A DNA stretch of 64,000 nucleotides, from the NCBI RefSeq assembly GCF_021278985.1, contig NZ_CP082833.1:1736001-1800000 (forward strand). The letters run 5' to 3'. Positions within the stretch are counted from its first letter, which is position 1, and every line of letters starts with the position of its first letter. The notes under the pieces are model-generated. The model made no database searches. It was not told the origin of the DNA and was given only the letters and a program-made list of their open reading frames with translations. The stretch is from Citrobacter rodentium NBRC 105723 = DSM 16636 (GTDB taxonomy: Bacteria; Pseudomonadota; Gammaproteobacteria; Enterobacterales; Enterobacteriaceae). The position numbers and the translations under genes are program-made. Shown here one piece after another: positions 15,917-24,469 of this stretch.

Positions 15917-18724
15917 TCAATCTTTATCGTAAAAACTGCCACGCCCGGCACGGGCGCGCCGTTCCATTTCTGCCCTGACCATTTCACCGACCAGTTTCGC
16001 AAGTTCGCGGGGATTCTGCGTAACAACGTTATGCAGATGAACATGAATTTCACCGCCAAATCCGGAGGCAACCGGCTCCCGATTACGGGAAGCTGCAGGA
16101 ACTGATGCCACTGGCGATCGTATGGCCTCCGCCACCGGGCGGGAGCTGGCCGCAACAACAGGGACCAGCGCCGGAGGCAGCGGAGCCGGGACCACGGGTG
16201 TGATATTAATTGCGGGGGCAGGCTTACTGACCTGCGCAATCTTCCGCTCCTGCCACTCCCCACGAACAGCCAGTGCGCGGGGCAGGTTCTTAAAGACAAT
16301 ATCGCCGGGGCCAATGCGTTTTTTCGTCTCATCAACCAGCTTACCTGTGTTATCAGCAATTTTGCTGAGTCTGCGTAGCGTCCCGGTATTGCTGTCTGTG
16401 AGCGGTTTGTTGTCTTTGGGTTTATCACCTCCGGTGCCATTGCCATTTTCCACAGGCTTCGGCGGATTGATTTTCGCCAGGTCCCCCTGAAGCAAGGCAA
16501 CCTTGTCCTGAAGAATGGCCGCACGCTGTGCGTCTTCGATTTTCTTGCGCGCCTTTTCCGCTTCATCCGGAAGGACGCCAAGTTTTTCAAGTATCCACGC
16601 CAGCGTATCCAGTAGCATTTTTGCAGGTGTCAGAACAAGCTGTAACGCACCGCCAAGAACGTTACCGAATATCTCGCCAGCACTGGTACATTTATCCAGC
16701 GTTTCCTTGCTGGACTCCATCGGTGACAGCAGCGATTTAAACCAGTTAAACACCTGGCTGATCCCGCTTCCGACTGCGTCAAAAACAGGACCAAACCGTT
16801 CAAAGGTTTCGCGCAGCGGGGTCAGCCTTTCCATAATCCCGCTGAACACCCCGGCAAAAAATGCCCTGATGGGATCCCAGTATTTCCAGATAAGAACGGC
16901 AGCTCCGGCAAGCGCAGCCACGATAAGACCAACCGGACTGAACAGCGCCCCGATAGCGCCTCCCAGTAAAGAAACGGAACCCGTCACCATTCCCCACAGC
17001 GCTGGCAGGACCATGACAGCATTCATTGATCCGGTCAGGAGAGAAAAACCAAGACGCAGTTTTGCCAGCGGACCAGCAAGCACACCAATAGCCAGCGACA
17101 ACGAGCCAACCGTTGCAGTCATTGCCAGCAACGCACCGCCTGCTATCAGTAGCTGGCGCGTCAGTGCCGGATGGGCCTGCGCCAGCGCCGTCACCCTTGA
17201 TACCACCCGCGTGAGCCACTGCGTGACAGAACGCAGCGGACCGTCAATCAGATCTGCAATGCGGATGCGCACCCCTTCCCATGCACTGCCGAGTGATTTC
17301 AGATCGCCGTCAAGGTTGTTGGCCATAACCTTTGCTGTGCGTTCAGCCTCACCGCGCGCGCCTTCAAGTTCTTTTCTCAGTTTGGGTAAGGAACCGTCAC
17401 CCGCTGCATCAACGAGCGCCATAAACGATGTGAAAGCCTCTTCTCCGGCAATGTCCTTAAAGAACGATACCCGGTCAACTTCCCCGTATTTGCGGGTGGC
17501 TTTATAAAGGTCGGCCAGCACATCCTCCATCGGGCGCATTTTGCCCCCGGCATCCGAGACAGACACGCCCAGCTCTTTCAGCGCCTCTGCTGCCGCCTTT
17601 GGCGGTGATGCCAGACGAGCCAGGCTGGCACGCATTGCCGTCCCGGCATCACTTCCCCTGATACCCATATTCGCCAGCACGCCCGCCATCGCTGCGGCCT
17701 GCTCCAGCGATATTCCCAGCTTGCCCGCCACCGGACCTGCATATTTCATGGTTTCGCCCAGTGCGCGAAGGTCAGTGTTGGTACGGGTAAACGCTGCGGT
17801 GAGTGTGTCACCGACCCGGTCCATCTGGTCAGCAGAAAGGCCGAACTGCGTCAGGATATTTGAGCCAATATCTGCCGTCTCGCCGAGATCCATACCGCCA
17901 GCCGTTGCCATGCTCAGCACGCCGGGAAGCGCAGCCTGAATGGCCTGCGGAGTGAAGCCAGCCATTGCAAGAAATGCCTGTCCACTGGCGGCATCGCCTG
18001 CGGTGAACTGCGTTTCAGAGCCAAGTTTTAACGCCTGCTCACGCATCGCCTTAAACTGCGGGCTGTTCTGGTCGATTCGCGTCAGTGCCTGAACGCGGGA
18101 CATCTCTTTGCCGAACCCGATCGCAGGCTGCAAAAAACGCCCGGCAGCATAGCCGCCCGCCGCTGCCGCACCAATTGCCAGCGCACCACCTGTTTTCAGT
18201 TTTCCCGCTGTTTCCTGCGCGCGCGAATACCGCTCACGCGCCCGCGTTACACGCGCAAGCGCCTGCCGTTCGCGTTCAAGCTGGTTGTTATACTGTTCGG
18301 TGCGTCTGATGGCCTGCTGGATGGTGTTATCGCTGCCTGTCAGGGAAATGCCGTGGCGTTTCAGCTCTCCGCCAAGTTCCCGCATTTTCTGAATTTCCCG
18401 TGTGCGCGATTCATTCAGGCGTTCAAGCCGGGTGCTTAACTGCTGCATCAGCTTTTGTTGTTTTTCGCTGAGCACTGTACCCGTGCGTTGTAACTGATTA
18501 AGGGCGTTAAGCTGGCGTCGTGCTTTCAATATGCCAGCATCCGCTTTACTGACAGCGTCACGGGCGCGCTCAAATGAACGCGCCTGACGCTCGAGATTTT
18601 TGATCGCCCCCTGAGTTCGCTGGATGGAGTCACCAAACTGCCCCATCAGGCGGCGGGCGTTTTCGGCAGGCCGGGTCAGCCTGTCAACGGCGCTGAAAGC
18701 GACCCGGATATCAAGAGTCTTCAT
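15917..18724 (-). CDS. T: Tail tape measure protein, gpT family
   Basis: 935 residues from the internal ATG 18724 (MKTLDIRVAFSAVDRL); an ATG at 18733 adds three residues. A long N-terminal coiled coil (FERARDAVSKADAGILKARR) is followed by the PhageMin_Tail domain (about 215-420: FTAGDAASGQAFLAMAGFTP), several hydrophobic segments near 520-610 (LLIAGGALLAMTATVGSLSL) and a Pro/Ala-rich tail. It sets tail length and is longer than P2 gpT (about 815). The start overlaps the E' frame, as in P2. Confidence 0.93.
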   Translation of the reverse strand: MKTLDIRVAFSAVDRLTRPAENARRLMGQFGDSIQRTQGAIKNLERQARSFERARDAVSKADAGILKARRQLNALNQLQRTGTVLSEKQQKLMQQLSTRLERLNESRTREIQKMRELGGELKRHGISLTGSDNTIQQAIRRTEQYNNQLERERQALARVTRARERYSRAQETAGKLKTGGALAIGAAAAGGYAAGRFLQPAIGFGKEMSRVQALTRIDQNSPQFKAMREQALKLGSETQFTAGDAASGQAFLAMAGFTPQAIQAALPGVLSMATAGGMDLGETADIGSNILTQFGLSADQMDRVGDTLTAAFTRTNTDLRALGETMKYAGPVAGKLGISLEQAAAMAGVLANMGIRGSDAGTAMRASLARLASPPKAAAEALKELGVSVSDAGGKMRPMEDVLADLYKATRKYGEVDRVSFFKDIAGEEAFTSFMALVDAAGDGSLPKLRKELEGARGEAERTAKVMANNLDGDLKSLGSAWEGVRIRIADLIDGPLRSVTQWLTRVVSRVTALAQAHPALTRQLLIAGGALLAMTATVGSLSLAIGVLAGPLAKLRLGFSLLTGSMNAVMVLPALWGMVTGSVSLLGGAIGALFSPVGLIVAALAGAAVLIWKYWDPIRAFFAGVFSGIMERLTPLRETFERFGPVFDAVGSGISQVFNWFKSLLSPMESSKETLDKCTSAGEIFGNVLGGALQLVLTPAKMLLDTLAWILEKLGVLPDEAEKARKKIEDAQRAAILQDKVALLQGDLAKINPPKPVENGNGTGGDKPKDNKPLTDSNTGTLRRLSKIADNTGKLVDETKKRIGPGDIVFKNLPRALAVRGEWQERKIAQVSKPAPAINITPVVPAPLPPALVPVVAASSRPVAEAIRSPVASVPAASRNREPVASGFGGEIHVHLHNVVTQNPRELAKLVGEMVRAEMERRARAGRGSFYDKD

Positions 18725-18947
18725 TATCTGCATTCCCGCTGCGAAGTGCCGCCCGCTCGCGCCAGCTAACCACTTCGCCGGGCGTCATCATGAAGATTTC
18801 GGCGGGCGACCAGTTAAAAATAGCGGCAATATCCGCCACCAGATCTTCGATGTGCTCAAAGCACACCAGGGTGATTACGCTGCCGTCTCCTGCACGCTCT
18901 TCGCGCCAGAGTCTGGCTCGCTCATAAAATTTACAGCCACAGCGCAC
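18711..18947 (-). CDS. E' frame: frameshift extension of gpE
   Basis: Open frame in -1 relative to E, overlapping the last part of E, reading FYERARLWREERAGDGSVIT and ending before T. It has no convincing start of its own. In P2 the same position encodes E', expressed as an E+E' fusion by -1 frameshifting. Here entry would be at the slippery heptamer 18926-18932, giving a fusion of roughly 180 residues that acts as tail assembly chaperone. Confidence 0.75.
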   Translation of the reverse strand: MRCGCKFYERARLWREERAGDGSVITLVCFEHIEDLVADIAAIFNWSPAEIFMMTPGEVVSWRERAALRSGNADNEDS

Positions 18948-19249
18948 AACTGAATAAAATCGCGTGACGACATTTTTTTAATCATCACTTCATCCAGTCG
19001 TGGCGAGGTCACGCGAGGCAACAGCGTGAACATGGTATCCGCTTTCAGATTCAGCACATCAGACAGCGACAGACCACGCAGGGATCCAGCCTGCTCAATA
19101 GCCCCGGTGATCTCCACATACGTGATTTTTTCGCCACCACGCTCAATTGGTCGGGTCAGTTTTACGCCACGTTCGACAGCCATATCCTCACCTGCCGTCA
19201 CATCATCCGCCACGGTGTTATTCCGGGTTTCAGTATCGATGTCTTTCAT
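18875..19249 (-). CDS. E: Tail assembly chaperone, gpE family
   Basis: 124 residues, begins MKDIDTETRNNTVADDVTAG. Position between the tube and tape-measure genes and the segment EQAGSLRGLSLSDVLNLKAD identify gpE. The N-terminus is longer than P2 gpE (91). The 3' part overlaps E', supporting programmed frameshifting. Confidence 0.88.
   Translation of the reverse strand: MKDIDTETRNNTVADDVTAGEDMAVERGVKLTRPIERGGEKITYVEITGAIEQAGSLRGLSLSDVLNLKADTMFTLLPRVTSPRLDEVMIKKMSSRDFIQLCAVAVNFMSEPDSGAKSVQETAA
18926..18932 (-). promoter_or_regulatory. Candidate -1 ribosomal slippery heptamer in E
   Basis: In the E frame the codons read gtA AAT TTT atg, a heptamer A AAT TTT that fits X XXY YYZ and permits re-pairing as AAA TTT. 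It lies within the E/E' overlap, which is the position and shift direction known for P2 (where the heptamer is T TTT TTG). Confidence 0.6.
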
Positions 19250-19304
19250 CAGTTGTCTCCTTTTCAGTCAGAGGCGACGCACTGCGCCGCCTGCATATTA
19301 CTTA

Positions 19305-19817
19305 TCAGCCAAGCCCAAGCGCGGAACGGATACGGTCAGGCACAATGTCCTTGCCGTCCTTCCGGTAGATGTGGTTCAACAGGTCGATTTCCCACAGCGG
19401 GCGATCGTTAACGCTCAGCTTGTAGTAGGTGTTTTTGACAGCGTAAGTGTGTGATGTGGCTTCGCCCTGTTTGGCTTCCCCCATATCAATTTCCGTCACA
19501 CGCCCGCGCATCTCGATTTCATACAGATCGCTTTCTGCATCGGTGTAGTATTCACCCGCAAAACGCAGCAGCGTGCCGTCAATCGTGCCGCCATATTTAA
19601 GGAACAGCGCACGAACAGCTCCCCCCATAACAAAACTCGCATCAAGCGCGGAGTCGTCCAGACCGAGATCAATACTTACCGCCCCCATCATGCCACCACC
19701 ACGATAGCTGTCGGTTTTGCGCGTCAGTTTGGGCGGCGTGACGGATGTCACTTTACCCACTTCGTTTTCACCATCCACAAACAACGTAAAAAAGCGAAGA
19801 TGTTTTGGTACAGCCAT
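19305..19817 (-). CDS. FII: Major tail tube protein, gpFII family
   Basis: 170 residues (P2: 172), begins MAVPKHLRFFTLFVDGEN. KVTSVTPPKLTRKTDSYRGG is typical. It forms the inner tube and directly follows the sheath gene with a one-base overlap. Confidence 0.95.
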   Translation of the reverse strand: MAVPKHLRFFTLFVDGENEVGKVTSVTPPKLTRKTDSYRGGGMMGAVSIDLGLDDSALDASFVMGGAVRALFLKYGGTIDGTLLRFAGEYYTDAESDLYEIEMRGRVTEIDMGEAKQGEATSHTYAVKNTYYKLSVNDRPLWEIDLLNHIYRKDGKDIVPDRIRSALGLG

Positions 19818-21001
19818 CAGGCACCTCCCAGCACCGCAAATGCGGGACCAAAGAATTCATCAGTAAACGTCTGGTAAAGCTCCATGTCTTCCAGTGGCGG
19901 AACGGGCGTATATTTGTAGCGAATACGCACACGTCCCTGACGTAAATTCGTGGTGCCGTTATCCACCACGTCATACCAGCACTCCGCACCAATCAGTTTC
20001 CCGGCAGTAACCAGCGAATCCAGTTTTGCCCTGATGGCACTGATAACATCCTTCACGTTCGCAGGCGTCAGTGGACTGTCGATGGTTTCAAACTGCGCTT
20101 CCGCAATTGAATCAGCCAGCACCTGTGCGGTTCGGGTATACACCTCAAAGATGTAGGCGTTCGTTTCCGGTGTGCGGTTGCCCCAGAAGCGGAGCCCGTT
20201 GCGACGAATAATGGTCGTGATTTCTTTGTTATTGAGGCTGTTGGCATCACTGTCTTCGGCCTGCAACGACCAGAACACATGCCTGGACATTCCCAGCACA
20301 TTTTTAACCGGAACGTTGGACAGCGATTTGTGCCAGCCCTGCTCATGGTCAATGTACGCACGAAGGCCGCACGCATAAGCAGGCGCGGGGAACGTTTCGT
20401 TTTTGCCACTTTTCGGGTTGTAGGCGATGAAGTCAGGCCATAAGAGCATCACCTCACGTTCGTTGAATTTCTGGCGGTAGGTAATCGCCTCAGCCATCGT
20501 GTTACAACCATGACATGTGGCATACACAAACGCGCGCAGTTTACCCGCAATCACGCACAGGGATTTTGTTACCGCCTCCGTGTCCAGCTCCGGCGCGGCC
20601 AGAATACGCGGACGGTATCCGATGCTTTCATCCTGCTCTGCAACAAGCAGCGCATACATCCCCGTATAGCTGCCGTCATCCTCAGAACCACCGATAACCA
20701 GTTGATCCTGCGTCTTTCCGTCTTCTTCTTTGTGTTCAGCCACGCGAACGACGATCACCTTTGTGCTCACCTGGTCTGCGATGGCCTTAAGCGCACGATA
20801 AAGCGTCCCCGTTGTTCCGCATTTTCCCAGCACGTCATTGACGCGGGTCAGCAGTGTGGGCTTGTTCAGCGGGAACAGCTCCGCGTCCGCATCATCCGCC
20901 GTTGCCACGATACCGATAACGCTGGAATCAACATCGTTAATCGCTGTTACCAGGTCGGTATTTTCCGTAACACGGGCACCATGAAAACGAGTTTCACTCA
21001 T
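19817..21001 (-). CDS. FI: Tail sheath protein, gpFI family
   Basis: 394 residues (P2: 396), begins MSETRFHGARVTENTDLVTA. Contains VIRAKLDSL-like and NGLRFWGNRTPETNAYIFEV segments of the contractile sheath family. First gene of the reversed tail operon; its promoter should lie in the 157-bp gap shared with D. Confidence 0.95.
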   Translation of the reverse strand: MSETRFHGARVTENTDLVTAINDVDSSVIGIVATADDADAELFPLNKPTLLTRVNDVLGKCGTTGTLYRALKAIADQVSTKVIVVRVAEHKEEDGKTQDQLVIGGSEDDGSYTGMYALLVAEQDESIGYRPRILAAPELDTEAVTKSLCVIAGKLRAFVYATCHGCNTMAEAITYRQKFNEREVMLLWPDFIAYNPKSGKNETFPAPAYACGLRAYIDHEQGWHKSLSNVPVKNVLGMSRHVFWSLQAEDSDANSLNNKEITTIIRRNGLRFWGNRTPETNAYIFEVYTRTAQVLADSIAEAQFETIDSPLTPANVKDVISAIRAKLDSLVTAGKLIGAECWYDVVDNGTTNLRQGRVRIRYKYTPVPPLEDMELYQTFTDEFFGPAFAVLGGA

Positions 21002-21158
21002 AGCTTCAGCCCCTTGTATCCGTTAAATGATTCAGCAACAATCATCACCTACCACGCGCGTAATCTCACCCCTGCGCCGTTCTCCCGACCCGGCGACAAC
21101 AAAAAGCAGTAACCCCCTCCGCACGCACATGCGACCATGCCGCACAGGGAGGGAACAG
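21002..21158. promoter_or_regulatory. Divergent intergenic region between FI and D
   Basis: 157 bp separate two divergently read late genes, so it probably holds promoters in both directions. I could not find an Ogr-type TGT-N12-ACA dyad by eye; TTGT at 21014 and ACAA at 21038 form a dyad with a longer spacer. A strong AGGGAGGG ribosome site for D lies at 21147-21154. Confidence 0.35.
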
Positions 21159-22268
21159 ATGACCGACACCACCATGCAATTGCTCAGTCAGGGCACAGAC
21201 CCCGTGAAAATGCCGGATTTTGATATTCTCGCGGAGGGTAAAACGCTGTCAGGCGTGGCAGAGCGCCTGATGAGCCTGTCACTGACCGACAACCGGGGAT
21301 TTGAGGCGGACCAGCTCACCATCACGATGGATGATGCAGATGGTCAGTTGCAGCTACCGCCACGGGGCGCGCGCCTGACGGTTCTCATTGGCTGGAAAGG
21401 AGAACCGCTGACAGAAAAAGGCACTTACATTGTTGATGAAATCGCTCACGAAGGACCGCCGGACAGGCTGACGGTTTCAGCCAGAAGCGCAGATTTTCGG
21501 GATGAATTTAACGTTAAACGTGAGGTGTCCTGGCATGATGTGACCGTTGAGCGCGTGGTATCCGCCATCGCTCATCGGTATGGTCTGAAACCGCAAATCA
21601 GCGAAATGCTGATGGATATCGAAATCGACCACGCCGACCAGACCGAAGAAAGCGACATGTCCTTCCTTACGCGCATGGCGGAAATGTTGGGTGCAATCAC
21701 CACGGTAAAAAGAGGTAATCTGTTATTCATCATGCCCGGCGGTGGCGTGAACGCACAGGGCCAGCCGTTGCCATCGTTCGCCATCACACGCAGCAGCAGC
21801 GATCGCCATCAGTTCCGCATTGCTGACCGCGAGGCGTATACGGGGGTACGCGCCTACTGGCTTGATCTTAATTACGGGAAAAAGAAAAAAGTCAGCGTGA
21901 AACGCCGCAAACCGCCAAAACCCAAAAAAGAGAAAAGCAGCAGCCGTGAAGGTGATTATATGGAAGGCGCAGAAGGCAATGTGTTTGTGTTACGCAAGAC
22001 TTATCAGAACGAGCAGGCAGCAAGACGCGCAGCGGCGGCAAAGTGGCAGCAGCTACAACGCGGAGCCGCATCATTCTCCATCACACTGGCACGTGGACGC
22101 GCAGAACTCTACCCCGAAATGCATGGCACGGTAACAGGATTTAAAAGCGAGATTGATAATCAGGACTGGATTATTGCAAAAGCCGAGCACACCATTGATA
22201 ACAGCGGCTTTACCACGCAGCTTGAGCTTGAGGCAAAAATCCCGGAATGGATAGCGGAAACAGAGTGA
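21159..22268 (+). CDS. D: Late tail protein D
   Basis: 369 residues from ATG 21159, chosen because it follows AGGGAGGG; upstream in-frame codons give an unlikely basic extension. The gpD/VgrG-like family links tail tube and spike. Contains DFDILAEGKTLSGVAERLMS and SFLTRMAEMLGAITTVKRGN. In P2, D is the last gene of the F operon; here it reads opposite to FI-U and needs its own transcription start. Confidence 0.92.
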   Translation: MTDTTMQLLSQGTDPVKMPDFDILAEGKTLSGVAERLMSLSLTDNRGFEADQLTITMDDADGQLQLPPRGARLTVLIGWKGEPLTEKGTYIVDEIAHEGPPDRLTVSARSADFRDEFNVKREVSWHDVTVERVVSAIAHRYGLKPQISEMLMDIEIDHADQTEESDMSFLTRMAEMLGAITTVKRGNLLFIMPGGGVNAQGQPLPSFAITRSSSDRHQFRIADREAYTGVRAYWLDLNYGKKKKVSVKRRKPPKPKKEKSSSREGDYMEGAEGNVFVLRKTYQNEQAARRAAAAKWQQLQRGAASFSITLARGRAELYPEMHGTVTGFKSEIDNQDWIIAKAEHTIDNSGFTTQLELEAKIPEWIAETE

Positions 22269-22310
22269 GCAACTTAGAATAGCGGCAGCACCACGTTAAG
22301 GGAGGTCGCT

Positions 22311-22571
22311 ATGTTCCGTTGTCCGCTTTGTGGCGCATCTGCCCGTATCCGCACCAGTCGTCCGGAAAATGATTCAAACACCGTGCGGCAAAAGTATTAC
22401 CAGTGTAACAATCTGGAATGCGGCGTATGCTTCTCAACACTGGAAGCTTTCCATAAATTCACATCGAAACACGCCTCCGGCGTTCACTCTTCAGAAGGTA
22501 TCCCGTGGCATGAGCTGCCAGCTTCACACAGGGGAAACAATCAGATGAGTTTGCCTTTACCTCAGAATTAA
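22311..22571 (+). CDS. ogr: Late-gene activator, Ogr/Delta family zinc-finger protein
   Basis: 86 residues starting MFRCPLCGASARIRTSR. The CPLC and CNNLEC cysteine pairs form the zinc site of Ogr, which contacts RNA polymerase alpha and activates the phage late promoters. YYQCNNLECGVCFSTLEAF is the family signature. It follows D as in P2, after a GGGAGG ribosome site. Confidence 0.95.
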   Translation: MFRCPLCGASARIRTSRPENDSNTVRQKYYQCNNLECGVCFSTLEAFHKFTSKHASGVHSSEGIPWHELPASHRGNNQMSLPLPQN

Positions 22572-22761
22572 CAGGCAGAATTGCCGGAGTAACAAAAAAG
22601 CGATAGATTACGCGCGGGTGCCTTTCGGCTGATGGTCGGAGGGAATGCCCGAAGGCCAGATGTGGAAAGGCCCCGGAAAACATTTCTGTTTAACCGAGGC
22701 CCTGACCATCTAACCTTAGCAAGTGATAGGTTAGCGCCTCCCCAAAAAAGGAGCAAGCGCT

Positions 22762-22902
22762 ATGTCGCAAAAATCGCTTATGGCCATCACATTCTGCGTG
22801 ACGGCAATCCTCATCATCTGGATGCTACACGGTTCGCTGTGTGAAATACGGATGAGCTTCTGGGGAGCGGAGTTTGCGGCGTTCTTACAGTGTAAGCAGT
22901 AA
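22762..22902 (+). CDS. Hok/Gef-type small membrane toxin
   Basis: 46 residues. One transmembrane helix (MAITFCVTAILIIWML) is followed by the Hok hallmark HGSLCEIRMSFWGAEFAAF with the periplasmic Cys. The ribosome site is AGGAG at 22749-22753. The preceding 190 bases are rich in inverted repeats and carry no gene, as expected of a leader whose translation is blocked by a Sok-like antisense RNA; I cannot map that RNA. Such toxins are common beside ogr in P2-like prophages. Confidence 0.85.
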   Translation: MSQKSLMAITFCVTAILIIWMLHGSLCEIRMSFWGAEFAAFLQCKQ

Positions 22903-22911
22903 GGAAACCGC

Positions 22912-22933
22912 GACGGGGGAGTAATCCCCCGTC
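22912..22933 (+). terminator. Hairpin after the Hok-like gene
   Basis: GACGGGGGA and TCCCCCGTC form a 9-bp stem 10 bases after the stop codon. There is no T run, so it may be an mRNA-stabilising 3' end. The 230 bp that follow hold another inverted repeat (ATGCAAAAAT near 22984 with ATTTTTGCAT near 23011) and no gene. Confidence 0.5.
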
Positions 22934-23166
22934 AATCGGTTGCTAGGGTAAGGTCGATAAGGCACCCTATCTCACAGCTCTAAATGCAAAAATTCCATGA
23001 AACTGTGGGATTTTTGCATCACATACTGATACAGACCAGCCCTTCTATATGCCTCACTCTATATACCAGCTAATAAATTGACACTTATCAATAAAAATAA
23101 ATCTGATAAAATCAAAATGTTTTGTCACAAATATCAACTCGTATTAATCCAAAGGAGGCGGATTAC

Positions 23167-23499
23167 ATGGCATTAATCAAATGTCCTGAATGCCAGAAAG
23201 AGGTGAGCGATTCAGCATTGTATTGCCCTGCTTGTGGTAAACAACTGCAAAAACTTAAGCGTTCATTTTTTGGACGGGTCATTAAGTGGGTTTTTATATT
23301 ATTTAATATTTTTATGATCTATACGCTTTTAGTTGGACTAGGAGGCACTAGTGAAATAATAAATAATGCCACATCCGATGCCGAAAAAGCCGGTGCAGTT
23401 ATTGGTACGGGCTTAGGTTTAATTACCATTGGAAGCTTATGGGTTATTGGCGATATCATTATCGGAATTTTAGTATTTCTTACTAAACCAAAGGGATAA
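23167..23499 (+). CDS. Small zinc-ribbon membrane protein, prophage cargo
   Basis: 110 residues from ATG 23167, behind a near-perfect AAAGGAGG; a start at 23122 lacks a ribosome site. The N-terminus is a zinc ribbon with two CxxC pairs (CPECQKEVSDSALYCPACG). Two hydrophobic helices follow (VFILFNIFMIYTLLVGL and ITIGSLWVIGDIIIGILVFL). It is AT-rich compared with the phage structural genes. The next gene starts 4 bases after the stop, so the pair is an operon. Function unknown; zinc-ribbon membrane proteins of this kind are often prophage accessory genes. Confidence 0.8.
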   Translation: MALIKCPECQKEVSDSALYCPACGKQLQKLKRSFFGRVIKWVFILFNIFMIYTLLVGLGGTSEIINNATSDAEKAGAVIGTGLGLITIGSLWVIGDIIIGILVFLTKPKG

Positions 23500-23503
23500 T
23501 AAA

Positions 23504-24397
23504 ATGAAAAATATAATTTTTTCTATAGGTGCATCATTTATATCAATTAGTGTACTGCCTGTTCACGCAGCAACTGAACATAAGAACTTCAATGCAGTAC
23601 TCCAGTGCCGAGCAATAGAAAATAATAAAGACAGACTTTCTTGTTACGATAAGTCAATACAACCGACTCGAACGAAAGTTGCTGAAAAATTCGAAAGCAG
23701 AGATCAATGCCCTGATGAGAAAGATGATGATAGACGTTTATCTTGTTATGATCGTTTCTTTTCTCCAACATTTACTCCATCTGTAAACTCAAAATCTAAA
23801 ACGGAAAAGCCAGTAACAACAGAGGCTCAGCAACCAAATCTTTCTGAGATATCTAAATGTCGTGCAGAAAATGATAAAGAAGCCAGACTAAACTGCTACG
23901 ATAAACTATTCCCACAGGATAAAATCGTTCAAGCTGAATCAAAATTAGAGAAAGCCACAGATGTAGGAAAATGGCACACATCCATTACTACATCGCCAAT
24001 TGATGATTCGAAAAATGTAATTTTATCGTTAGAAAGTGATGATTATATCAGAACTCCATTTGGAGAAGCGGTTACTCCTACTCTTTTTATAGCTTGCCGA
24101 GAAAAGAAAACCGAAGTATTTCTTAGTTGGGATGTATATTTAGGCCTTGAACAAACCAGCATGCTTTATCGCCTTGATAAACAGAAAGCAGTTGAGCGAA
24201 ACTGGCTAGTATCTACAGATACAAAGGCTGTTTTTTATAAAGGTAATGACATTGATTTCATCCGAAAACTAGCCAACTCAAGCAAAATGTATACAAAAAT
24301 AACGCCTTATAATGAGAGCCCCGTAAGTGCAACTTTCAATTTAAACGGCCTGTCAAACGCGCTAAAACCGCTTCAAGCTGCTTGTAACTGGAAATAG
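23504..24397 (+). CDS. Secreted Cys-repeat protein resembling T6SS-associated TagO/VasI
   Basis: 297 residues with a signal peptide (MKNIIFSIGASFISISVLPVHA). Three repeats follow of the form xC....(D/E)xRLxCYDxxF: QCRAIENNKDRLSCYDK, QCPDEKDDDRRLSCYDRFF and KCRAENDKEARLNCYDKLF. The C-terminal domain (WHTSITTSPIDDSKNVILSL, then LFIACREKKTEVFLSWDVYL) recalls TagO/VasI proteins linked to type VI secretion, by memory only. Strongly AT-rich. Probably periplasmic; it could modify the envelope or exclude other phages, but that is inference. Confidence 0.7.
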   Translation: MKNIIFSIGASFISISVLPVHAATEHKNFNAVLQCRAIENNKDRLSCYDKSIQPTRTKVAEKFESRDQCPDEKDDDRRLSCYDRFFSPTFTPSVNSKSKTEKPVTTEAQQPNLSEISKCRAENDKEARLNCYDKLFPQDKIVQAESKLEKATDVGKWHTSITTSPIDDSKNVILSLESDDYIRTPFGEAVTPTLFIACREKKTEVFLSWDVYLGLEQTSMLYRLDKQKAVERNWLVSTDTKAVFYKGNDIDFIRKLANSSKMYTKITPYNESPVSATFNLNGLSNALKPLQAACNWK

Positions 24398-24425
24398 TAT
24401 TAAATCATGTGGCTTAGCCACAATC

Positions 24426-24469
24426 ACAGATAACACAAAGCCCGTGAAAACGGGCTTTGTGTTATCTGT
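24426..24469. terminator. Perfect 20-bp inverted repeat with GAAA loop at prophage right end
   Basis: ACAGATAACACAAAGCCCGT pairs base for base with its complement across a GAAA tetraloop. It lies 28 bases after the cargo operon. Without a long T run it may be a strong bidirectional terminator insulating prophage from host, or an attachment-site arm structure. Confidence 0.7.
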
